Part shown: one piece after another, positions 27,182 through 35,076 of the stretch
Position numbering within the stretch: the stretch's first letter is position 1
Layout of the letters: the number at the start of each line of letters is the position of its first letter
DNA from: Streptomyces sp. CB02414
GTDB taxonomy: Bacteria; Actinomycetota; Actinomycetes; Streptomycetales; Streptomycetaceae
DNA length: 64,000 bases
Reading direction: 5' to 3'
Assembly: GCF_001905385.1 (NCBI RefSeq)
Contig: NZ_LIPF01000004.1
Span: forward strand, 372,001 to 436,000
Translations under genes and position numbers: made by a program
Notes under the pieces: model-generated
What the model saw: only the letters and a program-made list of their open reading frames with translations
Told to the model about the DNA's origin: nothing
Databases searched by the model: none

Positions 27182-28051
27182 ATGTCGCTGGACGGACAGG
27201 TCGACGTGGTGGTCATCGGGTTCGGAGTGGCCGGAGCCGCAGCGGCCCTCGCGGCTGCGGGGACCGGAGCCCGAGTACTTGCTCTTGACCAGAGGGGTAT
27301 TGTCGTGAAGCGCTGGCGGGGCGCTTCTTCTCGGGCGCGGTCACGGACGGCGCTGCGGGCCGCCGCGGTGGCGGCCGGGGTGCAGGTGCGGCCCCTGAGT
27401 CGCGCGCATGAACTGTTGCTGGACGCCGACAACGTACGCGGAGTCGGCTACGCGGCGTTGCCAGAACACGGAATCACTTCTGCGGTCTATCGGTGGTTGG
27501 ACCAGCTGAGCGACCGGGCCACGCACTCCGGTGTCCGATCACTTGCCCGGATGGCAGATCGGATCTGGCAGTCCGCGTTCATGGTAGGGGAGATCGCGTG
27601 TGCTGCCGTGATCCTGGCTCTGGACCCCCGTCACTGGGACTTCGTCGGGCCGGCCATGTGGACCGCGAGCCGTTCGGTGAGGGTGCCGGAGACGATGCCG
27701 ACGGCGGCTCCCATGCGGCACCTGCGCCTCGTCGCACCCGAGGAGGGAGAGGTCGGCCAGACGCCCGAGCTGAGCGCCCGCCTGTGGTGCGCGCAGTCCG
27801 AAGCGGTTGTCCTCACCCCTGGACAGCGGCGCGAGCTCCGCGTCGACGAGGAGACCGGAGCCGTACTGATCGGTGACGGGGCGCCGGTGCCCGGCCTCTA
27901 CTCGGCGATGCCGACGGAAGGCGGGGGTCGCGGCTGCGGTCTGGCTCTGGCTGCCGGGACGCGCGCCGGTCTACAGGCTGCGGACAGCACCGTCGACGCC
28001 TGGAGGTACGGATTCGCTCACGGGGAGGAGCAGAGTGTCACCGGCCGCTGA
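27182..28051 (+). pseudogene. Decayed FAD-binding dehydrogenase (KstD/fumarate-reductase type)
   Basis: The open frame of 289 codons begins with a good FAD fold (VVVIGFGVAGAAAALAAAG) behind GAGGAGG and ends with a family-like C-terminus (GAPVPGLYSAMPTEGGGRGCG). The intact family is around 500 residues; most of the substrate domain is missing, the sequence after the first beta-alpha-beta unit jumps to unrelated basic residues (VVKRWRGASSRARSR), and the middle keeps only fragments such as DNVRGVGYAALP. I read it as an internally deleted remnant that happens to stay open, not an active dehydrogenase. Its 3' end overlaps the convergent crotonase by 14 bp. Confidence 0.7.
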
Positions 28052-28835
28052 ACTTGGGCGCCCTGTTCTCCCTGAAGGCGGCGATGCCCTCGTGCAGATC
28101 GGCCGTCGTCATCGTGACCGGCTGTGCGAGTGCCTCCCATTGGATCGATGCCTCGAGTCCAGCGGCCGACTGTTCGATGCCCGTCTTGGTGAGACGCAGG
28201 GCGATGGGACCCGCCTGCGCGATCTGCTCGGCGACCTCGAGGGAGTGCGCGAGCACATCGTCGGCGACGTCGGTCACCAGCCCCCAGTCGAGCGCCTGGT
28301 CGGCCGCCACCTCCCGGCCGGTGTAGAGCATGTCGCGGGCCCGAGTGACACCGATGGCCTCGGGCAGCAGCCATGTCGCGCCCATTCCGCCGTGGGTTCC
28401 GCGGAAGACGAAGGGGGTGCTGAAACGCGCCGTGCGACTCGCGAACCGGATGTCGCAGGCGAGGGCCAGGCAGACGCCGGCGCCCACGGTGGGTCCGTTG
28501 ACGGCGGCGATGACGGGGAAGGGGAGGGATCGCGGGCGCAGCCAGCTGCGGTAGAAGGGCAGCATTCGTCCGCGCAGCCGGTCGATGGTGACGTCCTCGG
28601 CCGAGCCCTGATCGAGCCAGGAGAGATCGGCGCCGGAGCAGAAGGAACTGCCCGCGCCGGTCACGATCAGGACGCGGGTTTCCCGGTCGTCCGCCACCTC
28701 GTCCATGACCTGGTTCCAGGCTCGCGTCATGCCCTCGGTCATCGCGTTGCGCACACCGGGCTGGTTCAACGTCGCCACGCGGACCCCTGGGGCGGGTTTG
28801 GTGAGCACCACCGCCCTGGTGGAGTCGGATGCCAT
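28038..28835 (-). CDS. Enoyl-CoA hydratase/isomerase family (crotonase) protein
   Basis: A 265-aa crotonase-fold protein acting on a CoA thioester. Oxyanion-hole segments are visible as SSFCSGADLSWL and AAVNGPTVGAGVCLALACDIRFAS. The region that usually reads PE-V-G-L-P-(G/E)-GG is here STPFVFRGTHGGMGATWLLP, lacking the usual catalytic Glu positions, so hydratase activity is doubtful and another crotonase chemistry is possible. Start 28835 lies 7 nt behind AGAAGGG; the Met at 28841 is too close to that site. It is followed upstream on the same strand by the ArsR gene. Confidence 0.88.
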   Translation of the reverse strand: MASDSTRAVVLTKPAPGVRVATLNQPGVRNAMTEGMTRAWNQVMDEVADDRETRVLIVTGAGSSFCSGADLSWLDQGSAEDVTIDRLRGRMLPFYRSWLRPRSLPFPVIAAVNGPTVGAGVCLALACDIRFASRTARFSTPFVFRGTHGGMGATWLLPEAIGVTRARDMLYTGREVAADQALDWGLVTDVADDVLAHSLEVAEQIAQAGPIALRLTKTGIEQSAAGLEASIQWEALAQPVTMTTADLHEGIAAFRENRAPKFSGR

Positions 28836-28892
28836 GCACATTCCCTTCTGCGCCGTGATTCTCGAGCGTGCGCAGGATACCGGGCAGGGTCC

Positions 28893-29276
28893 TTACCAGG
28901 TCACGAGCTCGGTTCCCGTATTGGAGTCTCCGGAGACGGCCTTGAGGGGCGGTGCGTCGGCCGCCCGGGGAGTGATGTCCTTGCCGCGGGGGTGAGGCGC
29001 CAGTCCCCAAAGGGTGTCGATCACTTCGTGGAGGACGTCGCGCTGCAGCACGTAGTAGTACTTGCGGCCACGCTTGTGTGTCTTGATCAGGCCAGCCTGG
29101 GCAAGGAGCTTGGTGTGGTACGAGATCGTCGGTTTCGACACCGGCACCGCCTCCTCCAGGAGGCTGCAGGCGTATTCGCCCTCCTCCGCGGCCAGTTGCT
29201 GGATGATTTTCCAGCGCATGGGATCGGACAGCGCCTTGAAGACGTCCGTGGGATCGACGGGCTCGCGAGCGATCAC
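28893..29276 (-). CDS. ArsR-family winged-helix regulator
   Basis: A 127-aa DNA-binding protein. The winged helix spans about residues 10-80: DVFKALSDPMRWKIIQQL, then VSKPTISYHTKLLAQAGLI as the recognition helix and the wing KRGRKYYYVLQ. No metal-binding ELCVCDL-type motif is visible, so it likely senses an organic ligand or works by redox rather than arsenic. It lies 57 bp upstream of the crotonase gene on the same strand and probably controls it. An AT-rich dyad upstream (29484-29510) is a candidate operator. Confidence 0.88.
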   Translation of the reverse strand: MIAREPVDPTDVFKALSDPMRWKIIQQLAAEEGEYACSLLEEAVPVSKPTISYHTKLLAQAGLIKTHKRGRKYYYVLQRDVLHEVIDTLWGLAPHPRGKDITPRAADAPPLKAVSGDSNTGTELVTW

Positions 29277-29483
29277 GTTTCTCCACCTACCTTGTTTCCG
29301 GAAGCGTTCGACGGTTGTGCATTGATCCTGCCGCGGCCGGTCGCCTGCCCTTCCCAGCCGACGTATCCGGGCCGTTCGAGGAGGCTCGCTTCATGCTATC
29401 CCTGACGACCTGCGCGTATACCACTCCCACGGTTGTTCGCCCCGCTGCGTGATCGCTTGCTCTGATGATCGTGGCATCGGTAC

Positions 29484-29510
29484 ACTTCAATAGATTGAGA
29501 AGTCTATACG
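29484..29510. promoter_or_regulatory. AT-rich dyad upstream of ArsR gene
   Basis: Overlapping inverted repeats: ACTTC (29484-29488) with GAAGT (29499-29503), and ATAGA (29490-29494) with TCTAT (29503-29507). The block is AT-rich against a GC-rich background and lies between the ArsR gene and the TetR gene's 3' end. It is a plausible ArsR operator/promoter but is about 210 bp from the ArsR start. Confidence 0.35.
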
Positions 29511-29528
29511 AAAGCCTGCAGGGCGCGA

Positions 29529-29553
29529 CCCCGCCGTCGAGGGTGTGGCGGGG
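29529..29553 (-). terminator. Hairpin after the TetR gene
   Basis: CCCCGCC (29529-29535) and GGCGGGG (29547-29553) form a 7-bp GC stem around an 11-nt loop, 18 nt beyond the TetR stop on the minus strand. There is no U-tract. Plausible terminator. Confidence 0.45.
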
Positions 29554-29570
29554 CCGGGCGACTCCCGTTC

Positions 29571-30188
29571 TCAGTCCGCGGCCGGGGCCCCCACCAGTCG
29601 GAGGGCGAATTCCCCGTACTGCCAGGCCACTTGGTTCTCCGACAGCTCGCCGGCCTCCCGGTACCAGACCGACACGCCCATGCCCAGGTCGAGGATTGCG
29701 TAGGAGGCCAGGCGCACCGATGTGACATGAAAGCGTCCGCAGTCGACGCCGGCCTGTACGAGATCGCGGAACGCCTGCTCGTAAGCGTCGCGCATGGAGA
29801 GCACCTTGGAGCGATTTGGCTCCTCGAGGCTGCGGATCTCCCGTGTGCCTACGAAGGCTTCGTGGCGGTGGCGTACGTGATAGCGCACGTGCGCTTCGGT
29901 TGCCCGGCGGAGTCGTTCTTGTGGGTCGGCCGTGCCCCGCACCGCGACGCCGTGCTCCGCGATGAGCGCCTCCATGGTGCCGACCATGATCTCCACGAGG
30001 AGCTGCTGCTTCGAGGACACGTGCTTGTAGAGGCTGGGGCCGCGGATGCCGACCGCCTGGCCGATGTCGGCCATGGTCGTGGCCGCGTAACCACGCTGAG
30101 TGAAGAGTTCCAGGGCGGCATGACGGATGGCGATGGCGCGTGCGGCGCCGTTCGCCGCAGGAGGCCGCCCGGGCGGGTGGGATGGCAA
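29571..30188 (-). CDS. TetR-family transcriptional regulator
   Basis: A 205-aa regulator with a TetR DNA-binding domain at about 15-62 (IRHAALELFTQRGYAATTMADIGQAVGIRGPSLYKHV pattern, with recognition helix GPSLYKHVSSK). The ligand domain contains LSMRDAYEQAFRDLVQAGVDCG, a pattern frequent in actinobacterial TetR proteins controlling acyl-CoA catabolism. It is divergent from the acyl-CoA dehydrogenase operon, and two inverted repeats lie in the shared 172-bp region, so repression of that operon with release by an acyl-CoA is the simplest model. Confidence 0.9.
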   Translation of the reverse strand: MPSHPPGRPPAANGAARAIAIRHAALELFTQRGYAATTMADIGQAVGIRGPSLYKHVSSKQQLLVEIMVGTMEALIAEHGVAVRGTADPQERLRRATEAHVRYHVRHRHEAFVGTREIRSLEEPNRSKVLSMRDAYEQAFRDLVQAGVDCGRFHVTSVRLASYAILDLGMGVSVWYREAGELSENQVAWQYGEFALRLVGAPAAD

Positions 30189-30214
30189 GGAGGCTCCTTT
30201 CGGGAGGGCGAAGA

Positions 30215-30230
30215 GCTATCGCGTGATAGC
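30215..30230. promoter_or_regulatory. Perfect inverted repeat, operator candidate A
   Basis: GCTATC-GCGT-GATAGC: 6-bp arms with a 4-bp centre, 27 nt upstream of the TetR start. Size and symmetry fit a TetR-type autoregulatory operator. Confidence 0.45.
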
Positions 30231-30312
30231 CATTCAGGGTTTGCCCCGATCCTGCCTTCCGGCACCAAGCGAGGCCGCCCTTGACTGATCCCAGTCTACT
30301 GGTCTTGTATCT

Positions 30313-30330
30313 GGCTAACAGTCATTAGCC
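30313..30330. promoter_or_regulatory. Perfect inverted repeat, operator candidate B
   Basis: GGCTAA-CAGTCA-TTAGCC: 6-bp arms with a 6-bp centre, 31 nt upstream of the acyl-CoA dehydrogenase GTG start. The arm sequence differs from candidate A, so the two may bind different regulators or only one is functional. Confidence 0.5.
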
Positions 30331-30360
30331 GTGTAGTGCCGGTTGGGACGGGGTGGTTGT

Positions 30361-31569
30361 GTGTCCATCGATCTGGCGTCTGATGCCGAGGTCGCAGATC
30401 TCGCGGAACGGACAGCAGGCTTCGTTCGCGAGACAGTCGTTCCCGTCGAGGTGAAGTACGGAGGCGACAGTGCGCGAGCGGGTGAGGAGACGCGGGCGGA
30501 ACTGCAGAGGGCGGCCAAAGAGGCCGGACTGTTCGCCCCGCACGTCTCCCGGGAGTACGGCGGGCACGGCCTGGGCATGAGCGCCCGTGCGCTGGTATTC
30601 GAAGAGGCGGGCTACTCCCTGTTCGGGCCGCTGGCACTCAACATCGCCGCCCCCGACGAAGGCAACATGCACCTGCTTCAACACGTGGCGACGCCTGACC
30701 AGAGGGAACGGTATCTGCGACCGCTCGCCGCCGGAGACGTGCGGTCCTGCTTCGCGATGACCGAGCCCGCTCCGGGTGCCGGATCAGACCCCACCGCCCT
30801 TGGGACGCGGGCAGAGCGGATCTCCGGGGGCTGGCGCATCGACGGCCGCAAGTGGTTCATCACTGGCGCCGACGGGGCGGCATACGCCATCTGCATGGCG
30901 CGGACCTCGGGCCGCGTGGGGGACCGCGATGGGGCGACGATGTTCCTGGTGGACGCCGACAACCCGGGCATGAGGGTGGTCCGGCACATCGACACCCTGG
31001 ATGAGAGCCTGTTCGGCGGCCACTGTGAGGTCGTGTTCGACGGTTGCGTCGTACCGGACGACGCCGTGCTCGGTGAGGTGGACCGAGGGTTCGAGTACGC
31101 CCAGGTACGGCTCGGGCCCGCCCGTATGACCCACTGCATGCGCTGGTTGGGCATCGCCCGCCGAGCCCAGGACATCGCGGTCGGGCGCGCCGTCGAGCGG
31201 AGACTGTTCGGCGCCCGGCTGGCAGACCAGGGCATGGCGCAGCAGATGATCGCCGACAACGAGATCGACATCGCGGCCTCCCGAGGGCTGATCCGGCAGG
31301 CGTGCTGGGAGCTGGACCAGGGCCGCTCGGGAGCCCAGTCCACGGCCATCGCCAAGACGTTCACCGCGGAAGCGGTGTGGCGCACCGTGGACCGCTCGCT
31401 CCAACTGTGCGGAGCCCTCGGAGTGTCGGGCGACGTGCTCCTCTCCCGCTTCCTGCGGGAGGTGCGCCCCTTCCGGATCTACGACGGGCCGTCCGAGACG
31501 CACCGCTGGGCGATCGCCAAAAGGGTGGTGCGCAGCCACTCCGCCGATGCCTCCCGGAGGTCCGCGTGA
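30361..31569 (+). CDS. Acyl-CoA dehydrogenase family protein (ACAD10/11-like)
   Basis: A 402-aa flavoprotein of the acyl-CoA dehydrogenase fold. The FAD/substrate signature CFAMTEPAPGAGSDP is followed by RISGGWRIDGRKWFITGA. The C-terminus reads QLCGALGVSGDVLLSRFLREVRPFRIYDGPSETHRW, where typical dehydrogenases have YEGTNQ; the DGPSE-H form is characteristic of ACAD10/ACAD11-like proteins. Start GTG 30361 is chosen from the position of the first conserved helix. It overlaps the next gene, an APH-type kinase; in animals the same two domains are fused in ACAD10 and ACAD11. That pairing suggests work on a phosphorylated hydroxyacyl-CoA rather than ordinary desaturation. Confidence 0.92.
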   Translation: MSIDLASDAEVADLAERTAGFVRETVVPVEVKYGGDSARAGEETRAELQRAAKEAGLFAPHVSREYGGHGLGMSARALVFEEAGYSLFGPLALNIAAPDEGNMHLLQHVATPDQRERYLRPLAAGDVRSCFAMTEPAPGAGSDPTALGTRAERISGGWRIDGRKWFITGADGAAYAICMARTSGRVGDRDGATMFLVDADNPGMRVVRHIDTLDESLFGGHCEVVFDGCVVPDDAVLGEVDRGFEYAQVRLGPARMTHCMRWLGIARRAQDIAVGRAVERRLFGARLADQGMAQQMIADNEIDIAASRGLIRQACWELDQGRSGAQSTAIAKTFTAEAVWRTVDRSLQLCGALGVSGDVLLSRFLREVRPFRIYDGPSETHRWAIAKRVVRSHSADASRRSA

Positions 31570-32606
31570 GCGCCGCGGTAGAGACTCCGATGGGACTGGA
31601 CGTCGACGCGCTTCAGGTGTTCCTCGGCAAGGAGCTGGGCGGGCTCCACGGTCCTTTGCGTGCCGACCTGCTGCACGGCGGGCGGTCCAATCTCACCTAC
31701 CGTGTCACCGACGGGGAGTTGGACTGGGTCGTGAGGCGCCCACCGCTCGGAGGTCTGACTCCCTCCGCGCACGACATGGGACGTGAGTACCGCGTCGTGG
31801 AGGCCCTGCAGCGCAGCGACGTTCCGGTGGCCCGGACGGTGGCCCTGTGCGAGGACGCGAAGGTGATGGGTGTGCCGTTCTCGGTGGTGGAGTACGTTCC
31901 TGGCCGGGTGATCCGCAAGCAGTCCCAGCTGCACGGCCTGAGCCTCGACCAGATCGTACGCTGTGGAAAAGCACTGATCGACGCGCTGGCCCAGCTTCAC
32001 CAGGTGCCCTACCGGTCGGTCGGGCTCCTGGGCTTCGGGCGCCCCGAGGGCTACGTGTCCCGGCAGGTGCAGCGCTGGCGCAGCCAGTGGGAGGCGGTGA
32101 GCACACGCACTCTGCCCGACCTGGACCGGCTGTACGAAAGGCTGGCCGCCACCGTGCCGGCCGAGGGGGACACTGCGATCGTCCACGGTGACCACCGCAT
32201 CGACAACGCCATTCTGGATCCGGCCGACCCCGCACGGGTCCGGGCCCTGGTCGACTGGGAGATGTCCACCCTCGGCGACCCGCTCGCCGATCTCGGCCTG
32301 CATCTCGCTTACCGGGACTCTGCCTTCGACCCCGTGCTCGGTGGCTCGGCCGCCTCGACCAGCCACAAGCTTCCGAGCGTCGACGAGCTGGCCGATCACT
32401 ACGCGCTGGTGACCGGCCAGGACCTCTCTCGCCTCGGCTTCTACCTGGGCCTGGGCTACTTCAAGATCGCCGTTATCGCCGAGGGCATACACGCTCGGCA
32501 TCAACAAGGCCTCACGGTGGGCGACGGCTTCGAGACAGTGGGTCTCGCGGTGCCGCGACTGGTCGCCGGCGGCCTGCGCGCCCTGAACGGGAGGGAGAGC
32601 CGGTGA
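31566..32606 (+). CDS. APH/choline-kinase-fold phosphotransferase (ACAD10/11 kinase-domain-like)
   Basis: A 346-aa protein kinase-like small-molecule kinase. The N-lobe has LLHGGRSNLTYRV and VVRRPP; the catalytic loop is VHGDHRIDNAI and the Mg-binding DFG equivalent is LVDWEMSTLGDPLADL. This is the ACAD10/ACAD11 and LvaA type of aminoglycoside-phosphotransferase fold, not an antibiotic-resistance enzyme. The GTG start overlaps the dehydrogenase stop by 4 bp and its stop overlaps the SDR start by 4 bp, so the three proteins are produced together. Expected chemistry: ATP-dependent phosphorylation of a hydroxyl on an acyl-CoA. Confidence 0.9.
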   Translation: MSAAVETPMGLDVDALQVFLGKELGGLHGPLRADLLHGGRSNLTYRVTDGELDWVVRRPPLGGLTPSAHDMGREYRVVEALQRSDVPVARTVALCEDAKVMGVPFSVVEYVPGRVIRKQSQLHGLSLDQIVRCGKALIDALAQLHQVPYRSVGLLGFGRPEGYVSRQVQRWRSQWEAVSTRTLPDLDRLYERLAATVPAEGDTAIVHGDHRIDNAILDPADPARVRALVDWEMSTLGDPLADLGLHLAYRDSAFDPVLGGSAASTSHKLPSVDELADHYALVTGQDLSRLGFYLGLGYFKIAVIAEGIHARHQQGLTVGDGFETVGLAVPRLVAGGLRALNGRESR

Positions 32607-33355
32607 CACAGGAAGCCAGTCGTCCAGCCGCCCTGGTGACCGGGGCGTCACGCGGGATCGGACGCGGTATCGCCAGGCGCCTCGGGAAGGCGGGGTACGA
32701 CCTGACGATCTCGGCGCGTGAGGGGACACGGCTCCAGCAGGCTGCCGAGGAACTGTCGGACATCACGGGCGGGAGCGTCCACCCGGTGGCTGCGGACATG
32801 ACCGCGGAGAAGGACGTGAGCCGTCTCGTAAGGGCCCACGACGAACGTCATGGCCGACTCGACGTGCTCGTGCTCGGCGCCGGTGTCGGGTTTTCCGCTC
32901 CGCTCGCGCAGACGTCGAAGCGCCGCTACGACCTGCAGTTCGACGTCAACGTCCGTGCCGCGTTCGTACTCGTTCAGGAGGCTCTGCCTCTGCTGCGCAA
33001 GACGGCGGCCGGACGTCCCGAGCACGGTGCCAAAGTGATCGCCCTTGCGTCCATCACCGGATTGTTCGCCGAACCGGACCTCGCTGTGTACGGCGCGACG
33101 AAGGCGGCCCTCATATCGCTGTGCCAGTCGGTGAACGCGGAAGCGTCGGACGACGGGGTGAGTGCGACGGCCATCTGTCCCGGCTACGTCGACACGGACA
33201 TGACGGCCTGGGTGCGCGACCGGATCGAGCCGCGTCGGATGATTCGCGTCGACGACATCGTGGAGATGGCGCTGGCCGTCACGAAGTTGTCCCCTTGCGC
33301 GGTCGTCCCGGACATCACGGTGACCCGTCCTGGGCGCCAACTCGGGCGTGCGTGA
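32603..33355 (+). CDS. Short-chain dehydrogenase/reductase
   Basis: A 250-aa classical SDR with TGASRGIGRGIARR as the NADP/NAD site, a central VLGAGVGF in place of the usual NNAG, catalytic Ser in ALASITGLF and Tyr-x3-Lys in YGATK. The GTG start is translationally coupled to the APH kinase. In the Pseudomonas putida levulinate operon an SDR (LvaD) reduces the 4-keto group before phosphorylation by LvaA and conversion by LvaC; the order here (dehydrogenase, kinase, SDR) supplies the same three activities. Confidence 0.9.
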   Translation: MTQEASRPAALVTGASRGIGRGIARRLGKAGYDLTISAREGTRLQQAAEELSDITGGSVHPVAADMTAEKDVSRLVRAHDERHGRLDVLVLGAGVGFSAPLAQTSKRRYDLQFDVNVRAAFVLVQEALPLLRKTAAGRPEHGAKVIALASITGLFAEPDLAVYGATKAALISLCQSVNAEASDDGVSATAICPGYVDTDMTAWVRDRIEPRRMIRVDDIVEMALAVTKLSPCAVVPDITVTRPGRQLGRA

Positions 33356-33924
33356 GGCGACTGGGCCGCTGCCCCGATGGCGGGTCGACCCGACTCGTCG
33401 AATGAGCAAATCACGGGCGAGCGGCCCATCCGCCTTGAGCCACGGGAGGTCGCGGCTCGGAGGCACCGGTAAGCGTGCCGTGGGGCGCGCGAGGTTCGTG
33501 GTCCGCCGGCGGGAGTCGCACTGGCTGCGGGCGTCGGCCACCGCCTGCACTCCGCGCCGTCCTCCCAGTGCGCCTCAGTACACCGCCGCGACGACGGCTT
33601 GTCCGCGAAGCGCGCGGCCGGTCCGGCGATCCACACTTCTCGGGGCTCTGCGCATCACCTTCCAGCCACGTTGTGGAAGGACCGTAGGGAGGATTCCTGG
33701 CTTCGCCGTCCTCACGGCCGTTCCAGGTGCCACGGTCGGCGGCATCGACGCCGGCCAGGACCTGGCCCGTCTGAGGTGCCGCGGGTGCTGCGGTCCTCCG
33801 GGGCTGAGTATTCGCCCACGTGGTCCGTAGGGCGTCGGGTACTGCATCCGTGTTTGGAACCGGGTGGTCAGCTGCGGGCGCAGTCGTCTGCTCACTCCCG
33901 TGTCAACGGACAGGAGGTGGCCCC
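33356..33924. other. Gap without recognisable gene
   Basis: About 570 bp with no coding frame of convincing composition or motif. Stops are frequent and third-position GC is not periodic. It separates the SDR from the crotonase gene, so the latter probably has its own promoter in this stretch. Confidence 0.45.
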
Positions 33925-34839
33925 ATGGCCGAGGTGGAACTGTGTGTCGAGAACGGCATAGCCACGGTGCTCCTCAACCGGCCCGAAAGGCTCAACGCGT
34001 TCACCGACGCGATGGAGGCGGGGCTCATCTCCGCCCTCGACAGGGCTGACGAGGACGACGACGTCAGGGTTGTCGTCCTCACGGGGGCCGGCCGGGCGTT
34101 CTGTGCGGGCGCCGACCTGAGTGCCGCGGGGGAGACCTTCGCGCAGTGGCGTGCGTCGGGGCAGGCCGAGCCTGGGACCCAGTTCCCGGGGCCGGGGCAG
34201 GAGCTCCCTGTTCGTCGTGACGGTGGAGGCCGAGTCGCGCTGAGGATCTTCCGCTGCCTCAAACCCGTGATCGCGGCCGTCAACGGAGCCGCGGTGGGCG
34301 TGGGGGCGACGATGATCCTTGCCTGCGACATCCGTATGGCGAGCGAGGAGGCGAGATTCGGTTACGTCTTCGGGCGTATCGGAGTGACTCCGGAGGCGTG
34401 TTCAAGCTGGTTTCTGCCACGGGTCGTCCCGATGCAGACCGCGTTGGAATGGGTGCTGACGGCGCGTGTCTTCCCCGCTGCGGAAGCCCTGGACAAAGGG
34501 CTCGTGCGTAGTGTGCACGCGAGCGGTGACCTCCTCCCCGCGGCCATGGCGCTCGCGTCCGAGATGGCGGACAGCACGGCGCCCGTCTCCGCCGCGCTCA
34601 CCCGTCAGATGATGTGGCGCATGCTCACCGCGAGCGACCCCATGCAGGCGCACTACACGGAGACTCTCGCGCTCAACCAACGTGGCGTGAGCGCGGACGC
34701 CACCGAGGGCATCAGCGCCTTCCTCGAGAACCGCCCACCGGTGTTCCCGGATCGGGTCGGCAAAGACCTGCCCGACGTGTTCCCGCACCTCGAAACGTTC
34801 GCGTTCGAAGACGAGAAGCTCCGTGGCACCGACGAGTGA
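33925..34839 (+). CDS. Enoyl-CoA hydratase/isomerase family (crotonase) protein
   Basis: A 304-aa crotonase-fold protein. Visible segments are VLLNRPERLNAFTDAM, RAFCAGADLSA and AAVNGAAVGVGATMILACDIRMAS, then FGRIGVTPEACSSWFLPRVV, which keeps the second catalytic-type Glu in a PEA-C-SS-LP context. It has a longer insertion after residue 75 (GQAEPGTQFPGPGQELP) than most relatives. ATG 33925 follows AGGAGG. It likely hydrates or isomerises an enoyl-CoA made by the adjacent cassette. Confidence 0.92.
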   Translation: MAEVELCVENGIATVLLNRPERLNAFTDAMEAGLISALDRADEDDDVRVVVLTGAGRAFCAGADLSAAGETFAQWRASGQAEPGTQFPGPGQELPVRRDGGGRVALRIFRCLKPVIAAVNGAAVGVGATMILACDIRMASEEARFGYVFGRIGVTPEACSSWFLPRVVPMQTALEWVLTARVFPAAEALDKGLVRSVHASGDLLPAAMALASEMADSTAPVSAALTRQMMWRMLTASDPMQAHYTETLALNQRGVSADATEGISAFLENRPPVFPDRVGKDLPDVFPHLETFAFEDEKLRGTDE

Positions 34840-35064
34840 CGTCGGACGGCCACGATCGGCCCTCGACGCGGTTCCCGATGACGTCGACGCCGTCGGCGGG
34901 CTTCACCGGGCTGAAGCGCCGACCTCGGAAAGCCGGCGCGGCCTCAAGTGCTGCGCGGTCCCGTCAAGGTTCCGCGTGTGCGGCACTGAGCTGTGAGGCG
35001 ACGTGGTCCTTCTTGCCGTGAGCTCGGCGGTTCCGCGACACCGAGGCTCAAAACAGATGGCCGG

Positions 35065-35070
35065 TATTAT
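35065..35070 (+). promoter_or_regulatory. Candidate -10 box for leaderless TetR gene
   Basis: TATTAT ends 6 nt before the GTG at 35077, the spacing at which transcription would begin on or beside the start codon. There is no ribosome-binding purine run before that GTG, consistent with a leaderless mRNA, a common arrangement in actinomycetes. Confidence 0.45.
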
Positions 35071-35076
35071 GCCACG

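Noticed and set aside
27873..29405. 510-codon plus-strand frame across the crotonase and ArsR genes
   Set aside because: Antisense shadow of two well-supported minus-strand genes.
31566..32606. APH-type kinase as an aminoglycoside resistance gene
   Set aside because: Its motifs and coupling to an ACAD10/11-like dehydrogenase point to hydroxyacyl-CoA metabolism instead.
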